Positions 44,350 to 55,200 of a DNA stretch of 64,000 nt are shown here, one piece after another. The stretch comes from Bordetella ansorpii (GTDB taxonomy: Bacteria > Pseudomonadota > Gammaproteobacteria > Burkholderiales > Burkholderiaceae_B). The notes beneath the pieces are model-generated. The model was not told the origin of the DNA. It did no database searches and saw only the letters and a list, made by a program, of their open reading frames with translations. Where the stretch lies: contig NZ_FKBS01000025.1 in assembly GCF_900078315.1 (NCBI RefSeq), positions 124,001 through 188,000 of the forward strand, in the 5' to 3' direction. Both the position numbers and the translations under genes were made by a program. Every line of letters starts with the position of its first letter. Positions within the stretch are counted from its first letter, which is position 1.

Positions 44350-44967
44350 TCACCGTGCGACGTTGACAAAGACAAGCGATGCACCAAGACCGATCAGCGC
44401 AAGGCCAATGGACTTGTCCACGATGCCTTGGTAGGCCAGCATGCGCTGGCGCATAGTGGTCTTGGAGAAAAACAACGCGACGATGCTGAACCAAACCCAA
44501 TGCGCTATCGACATGAAAAAACCATAGGCGACGTTATGACTGACTGGGCTGTCGGACTGCACCACTTGCGAATACGTGGCGACAACAAATAGCATGGTCT
44601 TCGGGTTCAGTGCGTTCGTGAGAAAGCCCATTCCGAAGGCGGCGACCAAAGAAGGCTTGGTCGACTCGGCCGAACCGAACACCAGCTTCTTCGTGTTCAG
44701 CAGCGACTTTAGACCCAGGTAGACAAGATAGCCCGCACCCAGCAGCTTCATGACGAAGAATATCGAGGGCGAACTCACGATCAGCAAAGCCAGCCCCAAG
44801 AGTGTGTACAGGACATGAACCTGAACGCCGCAGGCAATTCCAACAGCCGTCATGAGGCCCGCACGGGCACCGTAGGCATAGCTATTGCGGGTGACCATCG
44901 CAAAGTCCGGACCCGGGCTTACGACTGCCAATATCGTGACCGCCGCGACGGCAAGCAACTCACTCAT
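44350..44967 (-). CDS. LysE/RhtB-family amino-acid exporter
   Basis: 205 residues and six hydrophobic helices. The family opening VSPGPDFAMVTRNSY and the NPKTMLF motif are intact. It exports amino acids or related metabolites. An in-frame GTG lies three codons upstream, but ATG 44967 is preferred. It is six bases before thrH and 52 bases after the dioxygenase gene. Confidence 0.92.
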   Translation of the reverse strand: MSELLAVAAVTILAVVSPGPDFAMVTRNSYAYGARAGLMTAVGIACGVQVHVLYTLLGLALLIVSSPSIFFVMKLLGAGYLVYLGLKSLLNTKKLVFGSAESTKPSLVAAFGMGFLTNALNPKTMLFVVATYSQVVQSDSPVSHNVAYGFFMSIAHWVWFSIVALFFSKTTMRQRMLAYQGIVDKSIGLALIGLGASLVFVNVAR

Positions 44968-45019
44968 GTTGCACACCGCAGCACAAAGGGATCGAGCAAC
45001 ACACTCATTCGAAGTCGCC

Positions 45020-45805
45020 TCAGCATTTGTTGAAAGTCACTACAAGCACATCACGGTAGCCTTCTTTGTCCGGGTCGAGGGCCAGTATTGGGCTCACGCC
45101 ATGCATCGTGCGCTCATCATTGACCAGCGCTGCCTCCATCGGAGTCGATAGGGTGTAGTTGGCCAGACGGCGTTTTTGGCGATCGTAGATTCCTGTCTCG
45201 CCGTTGAGCACGTTGACACGGTTGACCAACATCATGAAGACGAAACTCACGCCGTCTCGATGAATACCTTCAGGCGTAGGCAAGCCGCCTGAGGGTTGGG
45301 CATAGATGCGGAACTGATGCACCTCGATGTGCCATGCGTAGTAAGGCGCCAAATTGCTGTATATCGCTTGGCACAAGGCCAGAACCGAACCCAACACCTT
45401 GCTGCCAGCCACTGCCGGCGTGATCGGCGCGTAGTGTCTGGCGATATCGCCATTGAGGGTGTTGTAGTCCAGGCTTTGATAGTGTGGTTGATCCGGGGCC
45501 CGCTGCACAGCGGTCGAGAAAGGCTCGGCGCTGTAGACAGCATGCCTACGGTAACGGTAAGTACCACCGTCCTTCATATAGCCGTCCAACTCCAACTGAT
45601 TCCAACTTGCTTGAAACGCTGCCCAGTCCTCCAGGGCACCTTCTCGTTCGGCCTCCAACAGCGCAGCCGTCTTGGGCGCAGAGAGTATCCCGTAGTCCTT
45701 CTTTGCGATGAATTTGCACAGATCATGCAGCGGGCCGCCCCCTTTGATCAGCGGCTTGGGCAACGACATGGCGGCGACAGCGTGACCACCCGAAGAGTGC
45801 TTCAT
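45020..45805 (-). CDS. 2OG-Fe(II) dioxygenase, isoleucine-dioxygenase-like
   Basis: 261 residues of the BsmA/IDO (PF10014-type) dioxygenase group. The iron ligands are visible: H-x-D in HRDGVSFVFM and the distal histidine in ERTMHGVSPI. The 2OG contact Arg is probably in YRDVLVVTFNK. Known members hydroxylate free branched amino acids such as L-isoleucine. GGAG precedes ATG 45805. It is first in an operon with a LysE exporter and ThrH, suggesting synthesis and export of a hydroxy-amino acid (inference). Confidence 0.8.
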   Translation of the reverse strand: MKHSSGGHAVAAMSLPKPLIKGGGPLHDLCKFIAKKDYGILSAPKTAALLEAEREGALEDWAAFQASWNQLELDGYMKDGGTYRYRRHAVYSAEPFSTAVQRAPDQPHYQSLDYNTLNGDIARHYAPITPAVAGSKVLGSVLALCQAIYSNLAPYYAWHIEVHQFRIYAQPSGGLPTPEGIHRDGVSFVFMMLVNRVNVLNGETGIYDRQKRRLANYTLSTPMEAALVNDERTMHGVSPILALDPDKEGYRDVLVVTFNKC

Positions 45806-45932
45806 AACTTTCTCCAATATCGCAATATGCATTAGGTAGCCAGCATCGTTATGGCGCCCATTGTTGATGCCTTGCAGCAAAGGAAAAAGCGATTTATCTT
45901 CTTATTAATCTGTGAGTTTTCATCGACCATTC

Positions 45933-46811
45933 ATGGCACTTCCACCGCTTTCTGCGATCCGTTTTTTCAATGTCGCTGCCCAAACGGAGAATTTCGTACA
46001 GGCGGCGGAACGCCTTCACGTCACGCACGGCGCGGTCAGCCGCCAAGTGCGAATACTGGAAGAAGCCTTAGGCGTTGCCTTGTTCGAGCGACGCAACCGC
46101 GCAGTTTTTCTCACGCCGGCAGGCCGGGCGCTTTACGCAGTGACCTCGCTCGTGATCGAGCAACTGGAAGATGCGGTTGCACGCATTCAGCAAGCCGCAC
46201 GAGACAACGTCTTGACCGTATCGTGCGAACCGACGATCGCCATGCGGTGGTTGATTCCGCGCCTGCCATCATTCAAGCAGGTTCATCCTGACATTGCGGT
46301 CCATCTGGTCGCAGCCGGCGGGCCGATAGACTTTCGCCGTACCGGCGTCGATCTCGCCTTGCGTCGCGACGATTTCCATTGGGACGAGTCCGTGCTGGCC
46401 GAGAAGATCTGTGATGAATGGGTCGGGCCAGTCTGCGCGCCGCGCATCAAACTGCGTACCCACATGGAAGGCATGCATCTACTGCACTCGGGCTCGCGCC
46501 CCGATGCGTGGAAGCGATGGCATCGTCTCGCAGGGGTGCCTGCCAAGGGGGCATCACGCGCCGATTACGAGCACTTTTACCTCTGCATACAGGCGGCGTT
46601 GGCCGGGCTCGGGGTCAGCATGGCATCATTCCTCATGGTCGGCGACGAGCTGAAGAATGGCCAATTGCACGCACCTTATGGATTCTTGCGTGATGGATCG
46701 TCGTACTGCGTATTGATCCCGAAATCGTCGGTGGGGAACGACAACTGCAACCGTTTCCGGGATTGGATTCGTGCGCAAGCCGCATCTACGTTGGCGTGCC
46801 TTCCGGCTTGA
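45933..46811 (+). CDS. LysR-family regulator (GcvA type)
   Basis: 292 residues. The opening MALPPLSAIRFFNVAAQTEN and HVTHGAVSRQVRILEEALG are the GcvA/AmpR-type LysR HTH; a co-inducer domain follows. A GTG at 45912 would add seven residues. It is divergent from the dioxygenase-LysE-thrH operon with a 127-base shared promoter region, so it probably regulates that operon. Confidence 0.9.
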   Translation: MALPPLSAIRFFNVAAQTENFVQAAERLHVTHGAVSRQVRILEEALGVALFERRNRAVFLTPAGRALYAVTSLVIEQLEDAVARIQQAARDNVLTVSCEPTIAMRWLIPRLPSFKQVHPDIAVHLVAAGGPIDFRRTGVDLALRRDDFHWDESVLAEKICDEWVGPVCAPRIKLRTHMEGMHLLHSGSRPDAWKRWHRLAGVPAKGASRADYEHFYLCIQAALAGLGVSMASFLMVGDELKNGQLHAPYGFLRDGSSYCVLIPKSSVGNDNCNRFRDWIRAQAASTLACLPA

Positions 46812-46830
46812 TCTTGGCCTTGGCTTTTAG

Positions 46831-47061
46831 CTCCGTCCCTTCATCCGCCAGTATGACCGTCACTTCGCCAAGGAAGCCGAGAAAGTCGCCATGCTCCCCA
46901 TTGAAAACCTCCCCCGTGCCGAGAGGCCCCGCGTCAGGAAAGCACTCTGCCGTGACCTGTCAGCCAATGCCGCCGACCTGATTTCTTCCACCTGGCACAA
47001 CGAGGTGCTCCAACAGGCTGAGGCAGAAAAGTCGAACGGTTTAGCGCAGTTGGTAGAGTAG
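46831..47061 (+). pseudogene. Fragment of an unidentified gene
   Basis: An open frame of 76 codons with good coding character and no plausible start at its 5' end follows directly on a stop codon (46828-46830). It begins LRPFIRQYDRHFAKEAEKVA and ends with a natural stop after GLAQLVE. The rich Glu/Ala/Arg content suggests a soluble helical protein. It looks like a 3' remnant left by a deletion or insertion at the edge of the cargo region; a short gene starting at an internal ATG is an alternative. Confidence 0.4.
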
Positions 47062-47190
47062 ATGCAAGTCAAGGATGAACTTCATCGGCGGGCACGAGCT
47101 TAAAACTTCGCATCCTATCCCTGGTGGTCGAAGACCTCGACCGAGGGAGGGAAGTCTACGAAACATTTTTCTGATAGTGAACGGTATTTA

Positions 47191-48651
47191 TCATCGCTCG
47201 TAATCATGCGGTCCCGCCTCATGGGACATAGGGACGGAAGAAATGCTGACTTCCTTCACCGCATGTTCAGCCGTGCGAGCAAATGCTCCGTTCACATGGA
47301 GCACGTCCTCCGGCTCGAGCGAACCGGCCAATTGCTGCAGGGTCAGCCATGACATCAGGTGCTCATACCGGGCCTGCGCTAGATTGCGCAAGGCGTCGAA
47401 ATACTGTTGTTCGGCCTGCAGGACATCAGCATTAACACGCTCGCCGCCGGCGACGCTTCGCTTCATCGCCGTGGTCAACTCCCGAGCGGATTCCACCGCA
47501 TAGCCATATGCTCGCATCTTTGCCAGGCTGCTGTGATGCAGGTTGAACTGCTGGCGCAGGCCGTTCAGTATCTCGTCGCGCCGCGCATCGCGCTCATACC
47601 TGAGCTTCTCGCGGTTATCCGTGGCTTGCCGCACCGACGCGGACACGCCGCCCCCAGCAAAGATCGGCACGTTGATCTGCACCCCTATGCTGTTCGTCGC
47701 ATAGCGCTGATCGTAGCTCGATTCGGAACTGGACTTTTGCCGTCCGGCGCTGGCATACAGGCTGACCGAAGGCAGATGGCCCGCGCGTGCCTGCTCGATA
47801 CGCTCCTGTGCGGCATCGATGGAAAACGTCAGGGCGGCCAGCTCGGGGTTCTCGCGCAGCGCAAGCTGCTGCCACGAACTGAACCCCTCGCGCTCAAGGA
47901 CCATCGCCTCGAATTTTCCGCTCAGAGGAGCAAGATCGTCCGCAGCGACAGGAATACCGATCATGGCAGCCAGGGCGCGCTGGGCGGCATCCTGGGCGTC
48001 CAGCGCCTCGATCTCCTGTGCCACCGCCAGGTCATGGCGCGCCTGCGTTTCCAGCAAGTCCGTGCGCGTACCTTCGCCTGCTCGCAGCATCCGCTCGTTC
48101 AAGACCAGTTGTTCGGCATAGGCGCGCTTTTGCGCGCGTGAAAGATCGATCTGATCTCTCGCATACAAGGTTTCCGTATAGGCCTTGGCCACACGCACCG
48201 CCAGTTCCTGGCTGCGGCTGCGGAAACGCGAATCGGCATGCAGGGACTGCGCCACGCCGTAGTAATAACGCGACAAGGCCTCGTAATCCAGCAACGGCTG
48301 CTGCAAGGTCAATGCCGAGGAGTAGCTGTTGTAATGCCGGTCTGAGGTCGTAGAGCCGAAGAATCCTGGCTGCGTGACTCGCGAGTCGTTGCGGCCCACC
48401 TGGTACTGGTAGGACAGCTTGGGCAGCAGGGCGGCACGGCCAATGGCCCGCTCCTCACGGCCGGCGTTGCGCTCGGCGATGGAGGCCCGATAGGCCGGGT
48501 CATGTTCGAGCGCCATGCCGTAGGCCTGCATCAAGTCCAGCGCCTGGGCGCTGCCCGCCCACGACACCAGGCATGCCACGGCAAAGAACATGCCTGCGCT
48601 ACCTATCCTGGCCCCCAACTTGAACCAAATGAATCCACCACCGCGCATCAT
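47191..48651 (-). CDS. TolC-family outer-membrane channel of a type I secretion system
   Basis: 486 residues with a signal peptide (cleavage near AQA-LDL, about residue 37) and two OEP repeats. The opening LDLMQAYGMALEHDPAYR is the TolC signature. It forms the outer-membrane duct for the HlyB-HlyD pump encoded just upstream. Its start overlaps the HlyD stop by four bases. Confidence 0.92.
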   Translation of the reverse strand: MMRGGGFIWFKLGARIGSAGMFFAVACLVSWAGSAQALDLMQAYGMALEHDPAYRASIAERNAGREERAIGRAALLPKLSYQYQVGRNDSRVTQPGFFGSTTSDRHYNSYSSALTLQQPLLDYEALSRYYYGVAQSLHADSRFRSRSQELAVRVAKAYTETLYARDQIDLSRAQKRAYAEQLVLNERMLRAGEGTRTDLLETQARHDLAVAQEIEALDAQDAAQRALAAMIGIPVAADDLAPLSGKFEAMVLEREGFSSWQQLALRENPELAALTFSIDAAQERIEQARAGHLPSVSLYASAGRQKSSSESSYDQRYATNSIGVQINVPIFAGGGVSASVRQATDNREKLRYERDARRDEILNGLRQQFNLHHSSLAKMRAYGYAVESARELTTAMKRSVAGGERVNADVLQAEQQYFDALRNLAQARYEHLMSWLTLQQLAGSLEPEDVLHVNGAFARTAEHAVKEVSISSVPMSHEAGPHDYER

Positions 48652-50072
48652 CGTTCCCGCAAGCTCTCGCTGCCATACTCGATCAGCGGCCCTAGGAAGT
48701 ACTGGATGACCCGCCGCCGTCCGGTCTTGATCTCGGCTGTCACCGCCATGCCGGGTGACAGGCGTATCTCGCTGTCCTGAACCGGGATCGACGTGTGCGA
48801 GAGCGCAACGCGCACCGCGTAGACGAGCCCCCTTTTTTCGTCCTGGATGGCATCATCGGATACGGACGTTACCTTGCCGGGCACGATGCCGTAGCGCGTG
48901 TACGGAAACGCCTCGATCTTGACCTCGGCATCCTGCCCCGGCTGCACGAACCCAACATCCTTGTTCTCCAGAAACGCCTCGACCTCCATGACGTGCTCTT
49001 CGGGCACGACCAGCATCAACGGCTGCGCTTCGGTCACGACGCCGCCCACCGTCCGTATCGCCAGTTGCTGCACCGTGCCCGACACGGGCGCGGCCAGACG
49101 TGTCAGGCTCTCGGACTGCCGTGCCTTGATCAGATCTTGCTCGAGCAGGGCCATGCGTTCACGGGCATCGGTCAGCCGTTCCAGGTTCGCGTGCCGGCTG
49201 TCGGCAAGCGCCGTCTCGCGCTGTTGACGCACCTGAGCGATCGCCGCATCGATTTCCTTGAGCCTGCTACGCTGCACACGCAGATCCGACTCCTGCTCGA
49301 TCCGTTCGCGCTCGCGCTCCAGGTAACTGTTACGCGCCACATACTCCTGGCTGGCCAAGTCCTTGAGCGCCAGCGCCCGTTGCTTGGCGATGGGTGCAGT
49401 CAGTTCCAGTTTATGCACCATCGCTCGCACCGACTCCCGTTCGGCCTGTCTGCTGGCCAGTTCCGCATCAATGCCCGCCAACTTGGCGCGCAAGGCGGCA
49501 TACTCGCCCAGCACGAAGCGCTGCGCGTCGGCATTGGTTTGCGCAGGCACCTCGATCAGCGCCATTTCGGGTTCGACACCCGTGTCGATAGCCCGCAGCA
49601 TGGCTTCGGCGTGCGCGGCTTGCAACGTCCACGCCAAAAGATCATTGGCGATGCGCTGACGATCGGCCTGGGTCGTCGTCCCGTCCAGTTCCACCAGCAA
49701 CTGTCCCGCACGCACCTGCTGGCCCTCGCGCACATGGATGGCCCTGACACTAGCCGTGCCAATGGGTTGGACCACTTGCGTGCCCTCGCTGGGAATGATC
49801 TTGCCCTGGGCCGTCGCCACGATATCCACGCGCCCGAACACGGACCACAGCACGGCCAGTGCGGCGAATGCAATCAGCAGCCACATGGCCACGCGGGGAG
49901 CCGGCGACACGGCCTGCTGCTGCAGGGCGAGCGCGGCAGGCAGGAACTCGGCCTCGTCGGCGCGATAGCGATTCGTATCCCATTGCTTGCGCTCCTTCCA
50001 CGAAGTAGCGAACACCGCGCCATAGCGCTTGATCAAATCCTTCCTGGCGCTCAATGCGTGAGAGACTCCCAT
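48648..50072 (-). CDS. HlyD-family periplasmic adaptor
   Basis: 474 residues. A single N-terminal membrane helix lies at about 62-82 (MWLLIAFAALAVLWSVFGRV), then a lipoyl/barrel region (AQGKIIPSEG) and a long coiled-coil hairpin (about 150-300). The C-terminal barrel contains the family signature near VYAVRVALSHT. It bridges the HlyB-like pump and the TolC-like channel. The gene follows hlyB by three bases. Confidence 0.93.
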   Translation of the reverse strand: MGVSHALSARKDLIKRYGAVFATSWKERKQWDTNRYRADEAEFLPAALALQQQAVSPAPRVAMWLLIAFAALAVLWSVFGRVDIVATAQGKIIPSEGTQVVQPIGTASVRAIHVREGQQVRAGQLLVELDGTTTQADRQRIANDLLAWTLQAAHAEAMLRAIDTGVEPEMALIEVPAQTNADAQRFVLGEYAALRAKLAGIDAELASRQAERESVRAMVHKLELTAPIAKQRALALKDLASQEYVARNSYLERERERIEQESDLRVQRSRLKEIDAAIAQVRQQRETALADSRHANLERLTDARERMALLEQDLIKARQSESLTRLAAPVSGTVQQLAIRTVGGVVTEAQPLMLVVPEEHVMEVEAFLENKDVGFVQPGQDAEVKIEAFPYTRYGIVPGKVTSVSDDAIQDEKRGLVYAVRVALSHTSIPVQDSEIRLSPGMAVTAEIKTGRRRVIQYFLGPLIEYGSESLRER

Positions 50073-50075
50073 GGC

Positions 50076-52265
50076 CTACCCTTGCTGCATCTGGTACAGG
50101 GCCGCATAGTGGCCCGGCTGCTTTTGGAGCAGCTCCGTGTGCGTACCTTCTTCGACAATGACGCCTCTCTCCATCACGATGATGCGGTTCGCATTGCGCA
50201 CCGCCGATAGCCGGTGTGCGATGACCAACACCGTGCGGCCCTTGGCAATTTCTTGCATGTTGCGATGCACTGCCCGCTCAGACTCGTAATCAAGCGCGCT
50301 GGTCGCCTCATCGAAGATTAGGATGCGCGGATTGGCCAGTAGCGCCCGGGCGATGGCGATACGCTGGCGCTGCCCACCCGACAGCGTCGCGCCCTGCTCC
50401 CCCACCATCGTGTCGTAGCCCTCGGGCAGTTCCGCGATGAACTCGTGCGCGCCGGCCAGTTGCGCGGCGCGGATTACCTGCTGCAAGGGCACGCCTGGAT
50501 CGTTCAACGCGATGTTGTCGCGAATGCTGCGATTAAAGAGCACGTTCTCCTGCAGCACCACGCCGATCTGGCGCCGCAGCGAGCTGGCATCGATGGTCGA
50601 GATGTCCACGCCGTCGATCAGTACGCGCCCCTGCTCCGGCTGATAAAGCCGTTGCACAAGCTTGGTCAGTGTGCTCTTGCCCGAACCCGAGCGCCCGACG
50701 ATGCCCAGCACTTCGCCGGCGCGCACTTGCAGCGAGACACCGCGCAGCGCCAATTGCGCGCCAGGCCGATACCGAAACTCCACCGCGTCGAACCCTATCG
50801 CGCCGCGCAAGGGCGGCAAGGCAGGCCTGGCCGTATGCACTTCAGTGCGGGTGTTGAGGATGTCACCCAGGCGCTGCATCGAAATACCGACTTGCTGGAA
50901 GTCGGACCATAGCTGCGCCAGACGCATGACCGGCCCGGCGACATTGCCCGCCAGCATATTGAAGGCGATCAACTGCCCGACCGTCAGATCGCCTTGAATA
51001 ACCAGATGCGCGCCCAGCCACATCGTGACGACCGTCACGATCTTGCTGATGTAGGTGACGCCGCCGTTGGCTAGCGTTCCTATCGTCGCCGCCCGAAAAC
51101 CCGCCTTCACATAGGCGGCAAGCTGGTTGTCCCACCTGCGTATCCATTGCGGCTCGACCGCGCTGGCTTTGAGCGTTTCCACGCCGCTGATGGTCTCGAC
51201 CAGGAAGGACTGGTTCTCCGCCCCGCGGTTGAACTTCTCGTTCAGCCGTGCGCGCAACGATGGCGTGAAGCCTATCGACAGCAAGGCATAGCAAGGCAGC
51301 GACACGACGACGACCAGGGTCAGCCACACGCTGTAATAGGCCATCACAGCCAGAAATACGACGGAGAAAAAAAGGTCCAGCACCACGGTGATGGCGTTGC
51401 CGGTCAGGAAGGACCGGATGTTCTCCAGCTCGCGCACCCGTGCTACAGAATCGCCCACCTGACGCGCCCGGAAATAGGCCAGGGGCAGATTGAGCAGGTG
51501 GCGAAACAGCCGCGCGCCCAGCTCCACGTCAATGCGGCTGGAAGTATGTGCGAACACGTAGGACCTCAACGCCGTGAGCACGACCTCGAAGGTGACCACT
51601 GCAAGCAGCCCGACCGCGATCACGTCCAGCGTCGTGTAGCTGCGATGCACCAGCACCTTGTCCATAACGACCTGAAAGAAAAGGGGCGTCACCAGCGCAA
51701 AGAGCTGCAGCACGAAGGAAACGGCAAAAACCTCTCCTAACAGCCTGCGATACTTGACGACTGCGGGGATGAACCAGCTGAAGTCGAACTTGGCCAGATC
51801 GCCGGCCAACGAGGCGCGGGATGTCAATTGAATCAGTTCGCCGGACCACATGCGCTCGAAAACGTCGAGCGCTACTTCCGTGGCACTGGGCCGGCGCGGA
51901 TCCTGGATCAGCACCTTTGCACCATCCTGGCGGGCAAGCACGAAGAAACTGCCGTCGCGGTCGCTTGCGATGGCGGGCAAAGCGGTGGTAGCCAGTCGAG
52001 CGATGCTCGACCGGGCTCTGCGGGCGCGCAAGCCCAGCTTGGCGGCTGCCAGCAGGATTTCTTCGTATCCGAAAGGCTGACCAGGCGCACGGAACTCATG
52101 CGCCAACTGATCCACGTCTACCGCGACCTGATGGTAGCGGGCAAGCATGGCCAGGCAAATTAGACCCGTATCCAGGGCAGGCGGCGAGGCATCGGCAGAC
52201 GCGTCTTCGCTCGGGACAGGCCCGGGCGAAGACGGCCCGCCGGGGCCGCCTTCTATCAACTTCAT
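50076..52265 (-). CDS. HlyB-type type I secretion ABC transporter
   Basis: 729 residues. It has an N-terminal C39-like domain (about 30-155) in which the catalytic Cys position is Thr (LDTGLI where peptidases have DCG), so it is non-peptidolytic as in HlyB and should not cleave a leader. An ABC transmembrane domain with about five or six helices follows (175-460). The ATPase has Walker A GRSGSGKST, signature LSGGQRQRIAIARAL and Walker B ILIFDEATSAL. It lies 21 bases after the RTX gene, its presumed substrate. Confidence 0.94.
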   Translation of the reverse strand: MKLIEGGPGGPSSPGPVPSEDASADASPPALDTGLICLAMLARYHQVAVDVDQLAHEFRAPGQPFGYEEILLAAAKLGLRARRARSSIARLATTALPAIASDRDGSFFVLARQDGAKVLIQDPRRPSATEVALDVFERMWSGELIQLTSRASLAGDLAKFDFSWFIPAVVKYRRLLGEVFAVSFVLQLFALVTPLFFQVVMDKVLVHRSYTTLDVIAVGLLAVVTFEVVLTALRSYVFAHTSSRIDVELGARLFRHLLNLPLAYFRARQVGDSVARVRELENIRSFLTGNAITVVLDLFFSVVFLAVMAYYSVWLTLVVVVSLPCYALLSIGFTPSLRARLNEKFNRGAENQSFLVETISGVETLKASAVEPQWIRRWDNQLAAYVKAGFRAATIGTLANGGVTYISKIVTVVTMWLGAHLVIQGDLTVGQLIAFNMLAGNVAGPVMRLAQLWSDFQQVGISMQRLGDILNTRTEVHTARPALPPLRGAIGFDAVEFRYRPGAQLALRGVSLQVRAGEVLGIVGRSGSGKSTLTKLVQRLYQPEQGRVLIDGVDISTIDASSLRRQIGVVLQENVLFNRSIRDNIALNDPGVPLQQVIRAAQLAGAHEFIAELPEGYDTMVGEQGATLSGGQRQRIAIARALLANPRILIFDEATSALDYESERAVHRNMQEIAKGRTVLVIAHRLSAVRNANRIIVMERGVIVEEGTHTELLQKQPGHYAALYQMQQG

Positions 52266-52286
52266 GATGCTTCCTGCTCGAGGGCT

Positions 52287-55200
52287 TTACTGCCAGTTGG
52301 CTGCGATGACCGGGGCGAGGGCGGTCTGGTATGCGGCGGGCAACGTCGTCTGGCCGCTGGCCGGTGGCGAGAACGCGGCCATCGCATCGACCAGGTTCTG
52401 AACCCGTGTGTCGACCAGCAACGCGCTGCCCGCCCGGATCTCCTCCACACGCTGCGCGGCGCCCGAATACCAGCCATCGACCAGCACCTTGTCCGACGTG
52501 CCGATGATGCTGATCTCCAGATCATCGTCGACATGGCGGAACCATAGCTGGTTTGCCTGAATACTCTCGAACGTTGCGACGTCGCGGTTGCCTACGGTTG
52601 CGTCACTCTCGGCGATCACGTCCTGGCCATCGCCGCGCGCGAACAGATAGGTGTCGTTGCCAGTCCCGCCGCTCAGGTGGTCGTTGCCCAAGCCGCCACG
52701 TAAGGAATCATTGCCCGCCGCGCCTGCGATGGTGTCGTTACCGCCGCCACCTTGGATCGTATTGGCACCGGCGTTGCCAGTCAGTGTGTCAGCATAGGTG
52801 CTGCCGGTCAGGTGTTCGATTGAGACCAGCGTATCGCTGCCAGACCCTCCCGTCGCCTGCGCAGTTGTGACCTCCAAACTCACCGTGACGCCCGATGTAG
52901 CGTATTGGTAGTTCACCGTGTCGTTGCCAGCCGCACCGTCGATGCGGTTGTTGCCCGCGCCGGCATAGATCAGGTTGGCTGCGGCATTGCCCGTGAGATC
53001 GGCAGCGCCAGAGGCAAGGATGCGGCCGCGCTCGACGTTAGCGCCCAGTATGTACGCGGACAGGTAGCTGTAGACCGTGTCCGTGCCTCCGCCAGCTAGT
53101 TCGGTCACCACATCCGCCGCATTGTCGACGTAATAGGTGTCATTGCCTGCGCCACCTATCATGACGTCGGCGCCAGCGCCGCCGTTGATGACGTTGTTGG
53201 CCGCATTGCCCTCCAGCCGGTTGGCCAGCGCACTGCCCGTGAGGTTGACGGCGGCCGAGCCGCCCAGCACCGCGTTCTCGACCTGCCCGCCGCCCAGGAC
53301 GGCCAGATTGATGGCCAGATCGCTGTGAACGGTGTCGATGCCGCCCGCGGCCGCCTCGACAATGGTGTCGCCGGCATGATCGACGTAGTAGATGTCGTCG
53401 CCGGCGCCGCCGTTCATGGCATCCGCTCCCGCCCCGCCATCGAGCGTATCGTTGCCTGCCCCGCCGTTGAGCGTATTTGCCAGCGCGTTGCCGATCAGCA
53501 GGTTATCGAGCGCGTTGCCGTTCAACGCCGTTGCATTGCCCGCCAGCGTGGCGTTCTCGACGTTGGCCGCAAGCGTCCAGTTGACCGATGCGTAGACATG
53601 GTCGCTGCCCGCGCCGGCCGCTTCCGTCACCACGTCGCCGGCATGATCCACAAAGTAGGTATCGTCGCCCGCGCCGCCCGCCATCGTGTCGGCGCCCGCC
53701 CCGCCATCGAGCAGATCATTGCCGGCGTCGCCATTGAGCGTGTTGGCCAGCTCATTGCCCACCAGCGTGTTGTCCAGCGCATTGCCGGTCAGGGTGGCAG
53801 CCTGCCCGACCAGCATGCCGTTCTCCACGTTCGCAGCCAGGGTGAGATTCACGCTGGTGTAGACCGTATCGATGCCCATGTCGACGGCTTCGGTAACGAC
53901 GTCGGCCGTGCTGTCCACGTAATACGTGTCGTTGCCAGCGCCGCCAACCATACGGTCGGCCCCTAGTCCGCCATCGAGGACGTTGTCGCCCGTGTTGCCC
54001 GTCAGCGTGTTGGCCGCCGCGTTGCCCGTGCCGTTGATGTGGCCCGAGCCCGTCAGCGTCAGGTTCTCCAAGTGGTCGCCCAGCGTCCACGACACCGACG
54101 CTTGCACCGTATCCGTGCCCTCGCCGGCCTGTTCCGTCACCGTGTCGAGCTGGTTGTCGACGACGTAGACATCGTTGCCCTTGCCCCCGGCCATGTCATC
54201 GGCCTCGGCGCCGCCATCCAGGCGGTTGTTGCCCGCGTTGCCCCGCAGGCGGTTGCGCTCGGCGTTGCCTGTCGCGTTGATGTTCGCCGTGCCCGTCAGG
54301 GACAGGGCCTCGACATTCTCGGGCAGCGTATACGTGACGGCGGACTGGACCGTATCGTAGCCGCCGCCAGGCAGCTCGATCGCCTTGTCGCCGGCATGGT
54401 CGACGATATAGGTATCGTCGCCCGTGCGCCCGGTCATCGTGTCGGCGCCACCCCGGCCATCCAGGGTATTGGCGCCAGCGTTGCCCACCAACGTGTCGGC
54501 GCCAGCCGTGCCGATCAGTCCGCCCGGCACGCCGCCCGCAAACACAAAATGGCGGGCCTGCAACTGCGCGGCGCTCACGCCGTACAGCGTCAAGTACAAG
54601 CTGTCGGCGCCCTTGAGCGCCGATACCGTCACGACCGGCACGCCGCCGGCCTGCCAATCCTCGAACGTCAACTCGCTGAAGGTGCTCAACCAGGTCAGCG
54701 CCGTCAGGTCGATCTGCTCGCCGATGACATTCACCTCGAAATCGGCGATCAGGTTGGACGCGCTGATCTCGCTGCCCGACACCACGCGCCCCGCCACGCC
54801 GCCGCCATGCTTGAGCACCTTGAAGAGATCCGCGCCCGTGCCGCCTTCGCGCGTGCCGTACATCTGGTACTGGCCCGGCGCCAGCGTACCGATGTCGCCT
54901 TCCAGCGTCAGGATATCGTTGCCCGCGAAGCCGCCCAGGTAATCGTCGCCCGATCCGCCAATCAGGTAGTCGGCGCCATCGCCACCGCTCAACGCGTCGT
55001 TGCCACTGCCGCCGACCACCATGTCGTCGCCTTCGCCGCCGTCCAGCACGTCGTCACCGGCGCCGCCTTCGATCCAGTCGCTGCCCGGATACGGCGTGTA
55101 GCCATACTCGTCGCCGAGGATGGTGTCGTTGCCGTTGCCGCCGTCGATCAGATCATTCGGCGAGATGGAGGAGATATAGTCGTCGCCGCCCAAGCCGAAG

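Noticed and set aside
53124-54410. CRISPR-like periodic repeats
   Set aside because: The periodicity is 243-270 bases, in frame, with diverged copies: protein repeats of the RTX gene. No CRISPR array was seen anywhere.
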